Shown one piece after another: positions 1 through 7,219 of a stretch of 13,524 bases of DNA. A program made the position numbers and the translations under genes. Every line of letters starts with the position of its first letter. Positions within the stretch are counted from its first letter, which is position 1. The stretch is from assembly GCF_000282995.1 (NCBI RefSeq), contig NZ_ALEE01000439.1, positions 1-13,524 of the forward strand, written 5' to 3'. The stretch is from Melaminivora alkalimesophila. Its GTDB lineage: Bacteria > Pseudomonadota > Gammaproteobacteria > Burkholderiales > Burkholderiaceae_C. The notes beneath the pieces were generated by a model. That model saw nothing but the letters and a program-made list of their open reading frames with translations, made no database searches and was not told where the DNA came from.

Positions 1-42
1 TGGTCGCTCGGCGACGCGCTGCGCAGCCGGAGGCGGCGGTGA
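1..42 (+). CDS. lptF: C-terminal end of an upstream gene, probably LPS export permease LptF (partial)
   Basis: The first 42 bases read in frame as 13 residues, WSLGDALRSRRRR, followed by TGA at 40-42. The stop overlaps the GTG start of lptG by 4 bases (GTGA), as is common for translationally coupled genes. lptF directly precedes lptG in most proteobacteria, and a basic tail after the last membrane helix would suit LptF. Only the tail is visible, so the identity rests on gene order rather than on any diagnostic residue. Confidence 0.5.
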   Translation, partial: WSLGDALRSRRRR

Positions 43-1142
43 GGACGATCCGGCGCTTCCTCTACCGGGAGGTGGTGGTCAGCGTGGGCTTCGTCACGCT
101 GGCCTTCCTGGCGCTGCTCTTTTTCTTCGATCTGGTGGACGAGCTGCGCTGGGTGGGGCGCGGCGGCTACCAGCTCTCGCACGCGCTGGTGTATGTCGCG
201 CTGAGCGCGCCACAGCACCTGTACGAACTGCTGCCCATCACGGTGCTGATCGGCACCATCTTCGTGATGGCGCGCCTGGCGCAGAGTTCGGAGTTCACCA
301 TCCTGCGCACCAGCGGCCTGGGGCCGTGGCGCACGCTGGGCACGCTGCTGACCCTGGGCGCGGCCTTCGCCGGGCTGACCTTCGTGCTGGGCGACTACGT
401 GACGCCGGGCACCGAGCGTGCCGCCAAGCTCTTCAGCGCGCGCCAGCTCGGACAGATCAGCACCGGCGCGACCGGTGCGTGGCTGAAGGAGCGTGCCGGC
501 GAGCACTCGCGGGCGATCAATGTGCGCGCGCTCGGCACCGACGGCCAGATGCGGGGCGTGCGCGTCTTCGAGTTCGACGGCGAGGGCCGGGTGAGCAGCA
601 CGCTGGCAGCGCAAGCGGGTCATTTCGACGCCGAACGCGGAGCCTGGCGGCTTGCGCAGGTGCAGCGCAGCCGCTTTGAGCGCGCCCCAGATGGCGAAGG
701 GCTGAGCGTGCGGCGCGAGGCGCTGCCCGAGCTGGTGTGGCCCACCACGCTGACCTCCGAGATGGTCGCAGCCGCCGTGCTCAAGCCGGACAAGATGGCG
801 ACCGTGGACCTGTTTCGCTTCATCCGCCACCTCGAAGCGAACGCGCAGTCCGCCCAGCGCTACGAGATCGAGTTCTGGCGCAAGGTGTTCTATCCGCTGA
901 GCTGCCTGGTGATGGTGGTGCTGTCGCTGCCCTTTGCCTACCTGCACTTCCGCTCCGGCGGCATCGCCGGCTATGTCTTCGGCGGGGTCATGGCGGGCAT
1001 CAGCTTCTTCCTGCTGAACAACCTGTTCGGCTTCGCGGGCAACCTGCAGCAATGGTCCCCCTGGCTGACCGCTGCTGCTCCAGGGCTGATCTACAGCGCG
1101 CTGTCGCTGGCGGCCTTCGGCTGGCTGGTGTTGCGGCGGTGA
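39..1142 (+). CDS. lptG: LPS export ABC transporter permease LptG
   Basis: Inner-membrane permease of the LptB2FGC complex, which extracts lipopolysaccharide from the inner membrane and passes it to the LptA bridge. The 367 residues match the usual LptF/LptG length. Hydrophobic segments lie near residues 12-32, 60-80 and 100-120. A periplasmic beta-jellyroll-like region follows (about 125-270), then three more helices near 282-303, 308-330 and 345-365. This is the 3+3 helix plan of the YjgP/YjgQ family. The stretch MARLAQSSEFTILRTSG (77-93) fits the cytoplasmic coupling segment that contacts LptB. The GTG start at 39 overlaps the preceding stop. LptG rather than LptF is chosen because it is the second of the pair. 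The stop overlaps the next gene's start in the same GTGA manner, so the genes are probably co-transcribed. Confidence 0.93.
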   Translation: MRTIRRFLYREVVVSVGFVTLAFLALLFFFDLVDELRWVGRGGYQLSHALVYVALSAPQHLYELLPITVLIGTIFVMARLAQSSEFTILRTSGLGPWRTLGTLLTLGAAFAGLTFVLGDYVTPGTERAAKLFSARQLGQISTGATGAWLKERAGEHSRAINVRALGTDGQMRGVRVFEFDGEGRVSSTLAAQAGHFDAERGAWRLAQVQRSRFERAPDGEGLSVRREALPELVWPTTLTSEMVAAAVLKPDKMATVDLFRFIRHLEANAQSAQRYEIEFWRKVFYPLSCLVMVVLSLPFAYLHFRSGGIAGYVFGGVMAGISFFLLNNLFGFAGNLQQWSPWLTAAAPGLIYSALSLAAFGWLVLRR

Positions 1143-1519
1143 ACGGGCATGCCCGGCGGGGCCTGGTGCTGCTGGCGCACGGCTCGCGCGACCCGCAGTG
1201 GCGCCGCCCGGTGGAGGCGGTGCAGGCGCGTCTTGCGGAACTCGCGCCGGGCCTGGCGGTGCGCTGCGCCTACCTGGAGCTGTGCGAGCCCAGCCTCGCA
1301 GTGGCCATTGGAATGCTTCAGGCAGACGGGGTGGCGCAGGTCAGCATCGTGCCTGTGTTCCTGGGCGTCGGCCGGCACGTGCGCGACGACCTGCCGCGCA
1401 GGGTGCAGGCGCTGGCCGCTGCCCACCCCGGTCTGGCACTGCAGCTGGCGCCGCCCGTGGGCGAACATCCACAGCTGGTGGCGGTGCTCGCGGAGATCGC
1501 CCTGGCAGCGATTTCATAA
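1139..1519 (+). CDS. Small CbiX/SirB-type sirohydrochlorin chelatase
   Basis: A 126-residue protein of the short CbiX (CbiXS) class, which inserts Co2+ or Fe2+ into sirohydrochlorin to make cobalamin precursor or siroheme. The N-terminal motif LLAHGSRDP (residues 11-19) supplies the expected metal-binding His14. FLGVGRHVRDD (74-84) supplies the second, His80. The length equals one half of the two-domain CbiXL or SirB enzymes, so it should act as a homodimer. The GTG start at 1139 overlaps the lptG stop at 1140-1142 and puts the protein directly before its conserved core; the same frame stays open upstream but lies inside lptG. CysB, activator of sulfate assimilation, is encoded next, and siroheme is the cofactor of sulfite reductase. 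A ferrochelatase role for siroheme is therefore the likelier function, but metal choice cannot be read from sequence. Confidence 0.85.
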   Translation: MNGHARRGLVLLAHGSRDPQWRRPVEAVQARLAELAPGLAVRCAYLELCEPSLAVAIGMLQADGVAQVSIVPVFLGVGRHVRDDLPRRVQALAAAHPGLALQLAPPVGEHPQLVAVLAEIALAAIS

Positions 1520-1562
1520 CTTATTGATGCATAATAATCTTGTTTCTTATAGCTAATAAGAT
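1520..1562 (+). promoter_or_regulatory. AT-rich cysB upstream region with two inverted repeats and a candidate promoter
   Basis: This 43-base gap is strikingly AT-rich in a GC-rich window. It contains TTATT-N7-AATAA (1521-1537, centred on ATGCAT) and CTTAT-N5-ATAAG (1546-1560). The second ends two bases before the cysB ATG. LysR-type regulators bind AT-rich dyads of this sort and CysB is known to regulate its own gene in enteric bacteria, so these may be autoregulatory operators. A possible sigma-70 promoter is TTGATG (1524-1529) with TATAGC (1548-1553), 18 bases apart. It would start transcription almost at the ATG. No clear Shine-Dalgarno sequence is seen. Promoter and operator assignments are inference. 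Confidence 0.5.
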
Positions 1563-2504
1563 ATGAACCTGCATCAATTCCGTTTCGTCCAGGAAGCTGT
1601 GCGGCGCAACCTGAATCTCACGGAAGCCGCCAAGGCGCTGCACACGTCGCAGCCGGGGGTCTCCAAGGCGATCATCGAGCTGGAGGACGAGCTGGGCGTC
1701 GACATCTTCGCACGCCACGGCAAGCGCCTCAAGCGCGTGACCGAGCCTGGGCAGCACGTGCTGCGCAGCATCGAGCTGATCATGCGCGAGGTCGGCAACC
1801 TCAAGCGCATCGGCGAGCAATACAGCCAGCAGGACAGCGGCACCCTGTCGATCGCCACCACCCACACGCAGGCGCGCTACGTGCTGCCGGTGCCGGTGGC
1901 GCGGCTGCGCGAGCTCTATCCGAAGGTGAACATCAGCCTGCACCAGGCGACGCCGCACGAGGTGGCGCGCATGGTCATCGACGAGGTGGCGGAGATCGGC
2001 ATGGCGACCGAATCGCTGGCCGACTATCCGGAGCTCGTGACCCTGCCCTGCTACGAGTGGCAGCACGTGCTGGTGCTGCCGGCAGCGCACCCGCTGGCGC
2101 AGCGCGAGCGCATCGGCCTGGACGACATCGCGCACGAGCCGCTCATCACCTACCACCCCTCCTTCACCGGCCGCGGCAAGATCGACCAGGCCTTCGCGAC
2201 GCGCAAGCTGCAGCCGCGCATCGTGCTGGAGGCGATCGACTCGGACGTCATCAAGACCTACGTCCGGCTCGGACTGGGCATCGGCATCGTCGCCGAGATG
2301 GCGATGCGCGACGACCCGAACCCCGACCTGGTGGTGCGCCCGATGGGCCACCTGTTCGGCCAGAGCGTGGCGCGCGTGGCCTTCAAGCGCGGCGCCTACC
2401 TGCGCAACTTCGTGTACCGCTTCGCGGAGCTGCTGAGCGACCGCCTGAACCGCGACCTGGTGGACCGTGCAATGACCGGCCACGTGAACGATTACGAACT
2501 CTGA
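1563..2504 (+). CDS. cysB: LysR-type transcriptional regulator CysB
   Basis: Activator of sulfate uptake and cysteine biosynthesis genes, responding to N-acetylserine or O-acetylserine and to sulfate/thiosulfate. The 313 residues are close to the 324 of the E. coli protein. An N-terminal winged helix-turn-helix lies at 1-60, with recognition segment TEAAKALHTSQPGVSKAI (20-37). A linker helix follows at about 62-92, then a periplasmic-binding-protein-like effector domain. The anion-binding positions I recall from the enteric CysB structure are matched at the same numbers: T100, T102, Q103, T149 and T202. RYVLPVPVARLRELYPKV (105-122) is typical CysB/Cbl sequence. Cbl is a possible alternative, but as the only such gene here, beside a siroheme-type chelatase, CysB is the better call. 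It starts a new unit after an AT-rich control region and may be co-transcribed with the aminotransferase 21 bases downstream. Confidence 0.9.
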   Translation: MNLHQFRFVQEAVRRNLNLTEAAKALHTSQPGVSKAIIELEDELGVDIFARHGKRLKRVTEPGQHVLRSIELIMREVGNLKRIGEQYSQQDSGTLSIATTHTQARYVLPVPVARLRELYPKVNISLHQATPHEVARMVIDEVAEIGMATESLADYPELVTLPCYEWQHVLVLPAAHPLAQRERIGLDDIAHEPLITYHPSFTGRGKIDQAFATRKLQPRIVLEAIDSDVIKTYVRLGLGIGIVAEMAMRDDPNPDLVVRPMGHLFGQSVARVAFKRGAYLRNFVYRFAELLSDRLNRDLVDRAMTGHVNDYEL

Positions 2505-2525
2505 CCCGGCACGACGCAGCCACCC

Positions 2526-3677
2526 ATGACCACTCCCCCGATCACCAGCCGCCTGCCCGAGGTGGGCACCACCATCTTCTCCGTCATGTCGGCCCTGGCC
2601 GCCGAGCACGGGGCCGTGAACCTGGGCCAGGGCTTTCCGGACTTCGCCTGCGACCCGGCCCTGGTGGACGCCGTCACCCATGCCATGCAGACCGGGCACA
2701 ACCAGTACCCGCCCATGCCCGGCATCCCGGCGCTGCGCCAGGCGGTGGCTGCCAAGATCGAGGCGCTGCACGGGCGCCGCTACGACGCCGAGCGCGAGAT
2801 CACCGTCACGGCCGGCGCCACACAGGCGATCCTCACGGCGATCCTGTGCTGCGTGCATCCGGGCGACGAGGTCATCGTGCTCGACCCCTGCTACGACAGC
2901 TATGTGCCGAACATCGAACTGGCGGGCGCGCGCGCGGTGCGCGTGCCGCTCACACCCGGCAGCTTCGCCCCCGACTTCGGGCGCATCGCGGCCGCCATCA
3001 CGCCGCGCACCCGGCTGCTGGTCCTGAACACACCGCACAACCCCAGCGCCACCGTCTGGACGGCCGAGGACATGCGCCGGCTCGAGGCGCTGCTCGCGCC
3101 CACGGACGTGCTGTTGGTGAGCGACGAGGTGTATGAGCACATGGTCTTCGACGGCGCCGAGCACCAGAGCGCGGCGCGCTTTCCCGGGCTGGCCGAGCGC
3201 GCCTTCATCGTCTCCAGCTTCGGCAAGACTTTCCATGTGACGGGCTGGAAGGTCGGCACGGTCGCGGCGCCCGCCCCACTCATGGCGGAGTTCCGCAAGG
3301 TGCACCAGTTCAACGTGTTCACCGTGAACACGCCGATGCAGCATGGGCTGGCGCACTACCTGCAGGAGCCTTCGCACTACCTCGGCCTGCCGGGTTTCTA
3401 CCAAGCCAAGCGCGACCTGTTCCGCAACGGCCTGGCGGGCTCGCGCCTGCGCCTCCTGCCCTGCACGGGCAGCTATTTCCAGTGTGTGGATTATTCGGCC
3501 GTGAGCGAGCTGCCGGAGATGGAGTTCTGCCAGTGGCTGGTGCGCGAAATCGGCGTCGCCGGCATCCCGCTGTCACCCTTCTACGGCGACGGGTTCGACC
3601 AGCGCATGGTGCGCTTTTGCTTCGCCAAGCAGGACGAGACGCTGCGCGCGGCGCTGGAGCGCCTGCGTCGTCTTTGA
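2526..3677 (+). CDS. PLP-dependent class I/II aminotransferase, probably methionine aminotransferase (YbdL-like)
   Basis: A fold-type I aminotransferase of 383 residues. VNLGQGFPDF (31-40) and QYPPMPGIPALRQAV (60-74) are the N-terminal substrate-loop motifs. LNTPHNPSATVW (167-178) holds the PLP-contacting Asn172. SDEVYEHMVFD (199-209) holds Asp200 and Tyr203. SSFGKTFHVTGWKVG (230-244) holds Lys234, which forms the Schiff base. MVRFCFAKQ (361-369) holds Arg363 for the substrate carboxylate. The pattern SFGKTFHVTGWK with VGTTIFSVMS (13-22) matches the YbdL/MtnE-like branch, which transaminates methionine, and kynurenine aminotransferase relatives. It lies 21 bases after cysB with no good ribosome-binding site, so translation may depend on read-through from cysB. 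The pairing supports a sulfur amino acid role, but the substrate is inferred. Confidence 0.82.
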   Translation: MTTPPITSRLPEVGTTIFSVMSALAAEHGAVNLGQGFPDFACDPALVDAVTHAMQTGHNQYPPMPGIPALRQAVAAKIEALHGRRYDAEREITVTAGATQAILTAILCCVHPGDEVIVLDPCYDSYVPNIELAGARAVRVPLTPGSFAPDFGRIAAAITPRTRLLVLNTPHNPSATVWTAEDMRRLEALLAPTDVLLVSDEVYEHMVFDGAEHQSAARFPGLAERAFIVSSFGKTFHVTGWKVGTVAAPAPLMAEFRKVHQFNVFTVNTPMQHGLAHYLQEPSHYLGLPGFYQAKRDLFRNGLAGSRLRLLPCTGSYFQCVDYSAVSELPEMEFCQWLVREIGVAGIPLSPFYGDGFDQRMVRFCFAKQDETLRAALERLRRL

Positions 3678-3678
3678 A

Positions 3679-3692
3679 CCGCCTCTGAGCGG
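3679..3692. terminator. Small hairpin between two converging genes
   Basis: CCGC-N6-GCGG lies in the 25-base gap between the stops of the aminotransferase (+) and the hydrolase (-). The stem is only four base pairs and no T-tract follows on either side. It is at best a weak bidirectional terminator, and transcripts from the two strands probably overlap here. Confidence 0.2.
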
Positions 3693-3702
3693 CGTGCCTG
3701 CC

Positions 3703-4503
3703 TCAGCCGAGGAACCGCACCACCCGGCGCACGACCTCCTCAGGCTGCTCCCGGTGCGGGACATGGTGGCAGTCCGGCAGCAGGGCCAGCTCCACCGGCC
3801 CGCGCACGGCCGCCGCGATGCGCTGCGGATGGGCGGGCGAGCCGTACTCGTCGTGCTCGCCGTGGAGCACCAGGGCCGGACACCGCACTTGGCCGAGCAC
3901 CTCGTCGAGCCGGTAGTCCGCGAAGGCGGGCGAGAGCCAGGTCTTCGTCCAGGCATCGAACACCCATTGCGTCTTGTCGCCGTGGTATTTTTCCAGCCGC
4001 GAGAATTCCACCGGATCGGCGAAGGCGGCCTGCGCGTTGCGGATGCCCTGCAGCGTCCGCTCCTCCACGAAACACTGCGCAGCGATGGTCACGAGCGCCT
4101 CGCAGGCGGCGCCCAGGTGGGCGGCCGCATGGGCCGCCATGCCGCCGCCGACGCTGTGGCCCAGCAGCACACAGCGCTCCAGCCCCCATTGCGCAAGCAG
4201 GCCCGGCAGCACCTGCGTGCCTTCCTCGCACACGAAATCGGTGCCCGGCAGCTCCTGGCGGGCCTGGGAGGCACCGAAGCCGTGGCGGTCGTAGGCCAGA
4301 ACCTCCCGGCCGGTGGCGCGCGCGAGCCGCTCCGGAAAATCACGCCACAGCGCAATGCAGCCGAGCGAGTCGTGCAGCAGCACGATGGGCGCGTGCTTTC
4401 CTACCTTCGCCTGCCCAGGCCGCCAGCGCCGCGCGTGCAGGCGCGCGCCGGCCGGTCCCCGCAGCTGCATGTCCTGCGCCGTCACCGCGTCCGAGGTCTT
4501 CAT
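3703..4503 (-). CDS. Alpha/beta-fold hydrolase of unknown substrate
   Basis: A single-domain alpha/beta hydrolase of 266 residues. LLHDSLGC (42-49) is the oxyanion-hole region, with HDSLG where HGxxG is more usual. YDRHGFGAS (71-79) is the strand-4 turn. GHSVGGGMAAH (115-125) is the nucleophile elbow with Ser117. HGEHDEY (214-220) holds the acid, Asp218. HHVPHREQPEEV (246-257) holds the catalytic His, probably His247. No signal peptide is seen, so it is presumably cytoplasmic. Starting at 4503 rather than the in-frame ATG at 4533 is preferred, because GGAG stands six bases before the 4503 ATG and nothing similar precedes the other. It is the last gene of the minus-strand run, 49 bases after rng. 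Esterase, haloperoxidase-like or ring-cleavage hydrolase activity are all possible. Confidence 0.8.
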   Translation of the reverse strand: MKTSDAVTAQDMQLRGPAGARLHARRWRPGQAKVGKHAPIVLLHDSLGCIALWRDFPERLARATGREVLAYDRHGFGASQARQELPGTDFVCEEGTQVLPGLLAQWGLERCVLLGHSVGGGMAAHAAAHLGAACEALVTIAAQCFVEERTLQGIRNAQAAFADPVEFSRLEKYHGDKTQWVFDAWTKTWLSPAFADYRLDEVLGQVRCPALVLHGEHDEYGSPAHPQRIAAAVRGPVELALLPDCHHVPHREQPEEVVRRVVRFLG

Positions 4504-4509
4504 TTCCGG

Positions 4510-4513
4510 CTCC
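4510..4513 (-). promoter_or_regulatory. Ribosome-binding site that decides the hydrolase start
   Basis: On the minus strand GGAG is followed by CCGGAA and then ATG at 4503. The upstream candidate ATG at 4533 is preceded only by a GC-rich stretch without a purine-rich site. This favours the shorter protein. Confidence 0.5.
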
Positions 4514-4552
4514 GATCCTGTTTTCGGGGGCATGGGCGAGCGGGCCCGCGCG

Positions 4553-6037
4553 CTACAGCAGCACGATGTCGTAGAGCCCCGGCCCCATGCCGGCTTCGGC
4601 CTGCAGCGAGATCGGCTTGCCGATGAAATCCGACAGGCCTGCCAGGTGCTGGCTCTCCTCGTCCAGGAACAGCTCCACCACCTGGGGCGAGGCCACCACG
4701 CGAAATTCGCGCGGGTTGAACTGGCGGGCCTCGCGCAGCACCTCGCGCAGGATGTCGTAGCACACGCTGCGCGCGGTCTTGACCTCGCCCACGCCGGAGC
4801 AGGTCGGGCACGGCTCGCACAGCATCTGGGCCAGCGACTCGCGCGTTCTCTTGCGCGTCATCTCCACCAGCCCGAGCTGCGAGAAGCCGCCCACCATGGT
4901 CTTCACGCGGTCGCGCGCCAGGTGCTTCCTGAACTCCGCCAGTACCGCGCTGCGGTGCTCCTCGCGCGCCATGTCGATGAAGTCGGCGATGATGATGCCC
5001 CCCAGGTTGCGCAGGCGCAGCTGGCGCGCGATCGCGCCGGCCGCCTCCAGGTTGGTCTTGAAGATGGTGTCCTCGAAGTTGCGCGCGCCGACGTAGCCGC
5101 CGGTGTTCACGTCGATGGTGGTCAGCGCCTCGGTCTGGTCGACGATCAGGTACCCGCCCGACTTCAGGTCCACGCGGCGCCCGAGCGCACGCGCCACTTC
5201 CTCGTCGATGGCGTAGAGATCGAAGATCGGCCGCTCGCCGCGGTAGAGCTGCAGCTTCGGCGCGGCCGCCGGCATGAACTCGCGGCCAAAATCCATCAGC
5301 AGCGCGAACTGCTCGGCCGAGTCGATGCGGATGGACTGCGTATGCTCGCTCGCCAGGTCGCGCAGCACGCGCTGCAGCAGGTTCAGCTCCTGGTACAGCA
5401 ACGAGCCGGCCGGCAGCGTCAGCGCCGCCTGGCGGATGCCGGCCCAGGTCTTGCGCAGGTAGGCGATGTCCTCGGCCAGTTCCTCGTCGCTCGCATCCTC
5501 GCCGTTGGTGCGCAGGATGAAACCGCCCCCGCCGCCCTGCTCCTTGTGGCCCACCAGGGCCTGCAGCCGGGCGCGCAGGGCCTCGCGCTCGGCGGCGGGA
5601 ATTTTCTGCGAGACGCCCACGTGCTCGTCCTGCGGCAGGTACACCAGCAGCCGGCCGGCGATGCTGATCTGCGTGGACAGGCGCGCGCCCTTGCTGCCGA
5701 TGGGGTCCTTGATGACCTGCACCATGAGCGGCTGGCCTTCGAACACCTGGCGCTCGATGGGCACCGGCGGCTCGCCCTTGCGCGCCGGGTGTGCCTCCGC
5801 ACCCTCGTGGCGGTGCCAGACGTCGGCCACGTGCAGGAAGGCCGCGCGCTCCAGGCCGATGTCGATGAAGGCCGACTGCATCCCGGGCAGCACGCGCGAG
5901 ACCTTGCCCAGGTACACGTTGCCCACCAGGCCGCGCTCGAGGGCGCGCTCCACGTGCAGTTCCTGGACGGCGCCGTTTTCCACCACGGCGACGCGCGTTT
6001 CCTGGGGTGCCCAGTTGATGAGGATGTCTTGCTGCAT
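4553..6037 (-). CDS. rng: Ribonuclease G
   Basis: Endoribonuclease that matures the 5' end of 16S rRNA and cuts some mRNAs, related to the catalytic half of RNase E. The 494 residues match E. coli RNase G (489). An S1-like RNA-binding domain lies at about 35-130 (GNVYLGKVSRVLPGMQSAFIDIG at 39-61). 5'-sensor and RNase H-like parts follow. The DNase I-like catalytic motif TIDVNTGGYVG (307-317) carries Asp309, and IIADFIDMAREEHR (349-362) carries Asp352, the Mg2+ ligands of the family. CPTCSGVG (410-417) is the zinc-link Cys pair. The acidic degradosome scaffold of RNase E is absent, which supports RNase G. The frame stays open upstream of 6037, but the start at MQQDILINWAP fits the family. The neighbouring maf copies the maf-rng pairing seen in E. 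coli. Confidence 0.93.
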   Translation of the reverse strand: MQQDILINWAPQETRVAVVENGAVQELHVERALERGLVGNVYLGKVSRVLPGMQSAFIDIGLERAAFLHVADVWHRHEGAEAHPARKGEPPVPIERQVFEGQPLMVQVIKDPIGSKGARLSTQISIAGRLLVYLPQDEHVGVSQKIPAAEREALRARLQALVGHKEQGGGGGFILRTNGEDASDEELAEDIAYLRKTWAGIRQAALTLPAGSLLYQELNLLQRVLRDLASEHTQSIRIDSAEQFALLMDFGREFMPAAAPKLQLYRGERPIFDLYAIDEEVARALGRRVDLKSGGYLIVDQTEALTTIDVNTGGYVGARNFEDTIFKTNLEAAGAIARQLRLRNLGGIIIADFIDMAREEHRSAVLAEFRKHLARDRVKTMVGGFSQLGLVEMTRKRTRESLAQMLCEPCPTCSGVGEVKTARSVCYDILREVLREARQFNPREFRVVASPQVVELFLDEESQHLAGLSDFIGKPISLQAEAGMGPGLYDIVLL

Positions 6038-6084
6038 AGGGGCTTCATGATGCCTCAAAGCAGCCCCCCTGCAGCCAGCCGGCG

Positions 6085-6696
6085 CTACAGGCTCCAGCCC
6101 GCGGCGCGCAGCAGGCCGGCCGTCTCGAACAGCGGCAGGCCCATGATGCCCGAATAGCTGCCGGCGATGTGTTCCACGTAGGCCGCCGCGCGTCCCTGGA
6201 TGCCGTAGGCGCCGGCCTTGCCCATGGGCTCGCCGCTGGCCACGTAGGCGGCGATCTGCCCGGCCGACAACGGCGCGAAGCGCACGCGCGAGACGCTCAG
6301 GGCCCCATGCACGGCGCCGCCGGATGCCAGCGCGACCGCCGTGAGCACCTGGTGCTCGCGCCCGGACAGCCGCCCCAGCATGTGCGCGGCCTCCTGTGCA
6401 TCCGCCGGTTTCCCGAGGATGCTTCCATCGACTGCCACGGTCGTGTCGGAACACAGGATCGGGGCCGGCGCCAGGCCGCGGCGCGCATGCCGTGCCAGCG
6501 CGGCCTCCAGCTTCAGGGCGGTGACGCGCTGCACATACGCCGCCGGTGCCTCGCTGGGGAGTTCGGCCTCCAGTTCTTCCGTGTCCTCGGCCATGTCGCC
6601 CTCCACGTTGGGCAGCAACAGCTCGTGGCGCACGCCCAGCTGGGAGAGCAGCTGGCTGCGCCGCGGGCTTTGCGAGGCGAGATACAGGAAATTCAT
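6085..6696 (-). CDS. maf: Maf-family nucleotide pyrophosphatase (YhdE type, dTTP/UTP and modified pyrimidines)
   Basis: House-cleaning enzyme hydrolysing nucleoside triphosphates to monophosphate and pyrophosphate, linked to septum and cell-cycle control when overproduced. The 203 residues are standard. [11 protein letters not shown] (7-17) is the phosphate-binding signature. SDTTVAVDG (83-91) contains the catalytic Asp84. ILGKP (93-97) and [12 protein letters not shown] (160-171) follow. The KxGAYGIQG form with [11 protein letters not shown] points to the YhdE (dTTP/UTP) group rather than YceF (7-methyl-GTP). An in-frame ATG at 6753 would add 19 residues and overlap rlmH. The start at 6696 is chosen because family members begin within a few residues of the ASQSPRR motif. 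No strong ribosome-binding site marks either start. It lies 28 bases after rlmH and 47 before rng. Confidence 0.9.
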   Translation of the reverse strand: MNFLYLASQSPRRSQLLSQLGVRHELLLPNVEGDMAEDTEELEAELPSEAPAAYVQRVTALKLEAALARHARRGLAPAPILCSDTTVAVDGSILGKPADAQEAAHMLGRLSGREHQVLTAVALASGGAVHGALSVSRVRFAPLSAGQIAAYVASGEPMGKAGAYGIQGRAAAYVEHIAGSYSGIMGLPLFETAGLLRAAGWSL

Positions 6697-6724
6697 GGAA
6701 AGCGCACTCGGCCGCCCTGCGGCT

Positions 6725-7192
6725 TCATTCACGGTGGTAGGGATGGCCGGCATTGACCGACCAGGCGCGATAGAGCTGCTCGACCAGCAACACCCGCACC
6801 ATGGCGTGCGGCAACGTCAGGTCGGACAGACGGATGCGTTCGTGCGCTGCCTCGCGAAAGCCGGGTTCGATCCCATCCGGCCCGCCGATCACCAGTGCCA
6901 CGTCGCCACCGCCCATCTGCCAGTCGCGCAGGCGCGCGGCCAGGGCGCGCGTGTCCAGGCTGCGTCCCCGCTCGTCCAGCACCACCACGCGCGCGCCGCG
7001 CGGAATCGCCGCCTCGATGCGTTCGCGCTCCGCGGCGTGCAGGGCCGCCAGGGTCTTGGAGCCGCGGGGCTCGGTCTTCACCGCCTTCAGCTCGACCTTG
7101 AGCTCCGGCGGAAAGCGCTTGGCGTAGTCGTTCCAGGCCTGCTGCGCCCAGTCGGGCACGCGCTGGCCGACCGCAACGACGAGCAACCGCAT
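6725..7192 (-). CDS. rlmH: 23S rRNA pseudouridine-1915 N3-methyltransferase RlmH
   Basis: SPOUT-class methyltransferase that uses S-adenosylmethionine to methylate pseudouridine 1915 in helix 69 of 23S rRNA on the assembled 70S ribosome. The 155 residues equal the E. coli length. Landmarks are the N-terminal strand [21 protein letters not shown] (69-80), the knot motif [12 protein letters not shown] (101-112) and the C-terminal [15 protein letters not shown] (141-155) that forms the SAM and RNA pocket. It lies 27 bases after rsfS, the near-universal ybeB-ybeA pairing, so two ribosome-associated factors are made together. Confidence 0.95.
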   Translation of the reverse strand: MRLLVVAVGQRVPDWAQQAWNDYAKRFPPELKVELKAVKTEPRGSKTLAALHAAERERIEAAIPRGARVVVLDERGRSLDTRALAARLRDWQMGGGDVALVIGGPDGIEPGFREAAHERIRLSDLTLPHAMVRVLLVEQLYRAWSVNAGHPYHRE

Positions 7193-7219
7193 GCGGGATC
7201 GTCCGCCCCAGCCGGCAAC

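Noticed and set aside
737..1138. Upstream extension of the chelatase frame inside lptG
   Set aside because: The conserved chelatase core starts right after the GTG at 1139; the extension is an off-frame reading of LptG membrane helices.
1521..3404. Very long open frame (627 codons) on the minus strand opposite cysB and the aminotransferase
   Set aside because: Its protein is rich in His, Arg, Val and Asp without any motif, typical of the antisense frame of GC-rich genes, while both plus-strand genes show complete family motifs.
4313..6157. 614-codon plus-strand open frame opposite rng
   Set aside because: A shadow of codon bias in rng, which has full catalytic motifs; no recognisable domain and no ribosome-binding site.
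6038..6454. In-frame extension of RNase G upstream by 139 codons
   Set aside because: The extension lies over maf in another frame, its composition is Arg/Gly-rich noise, and MQQDILINWAP matches the family start.
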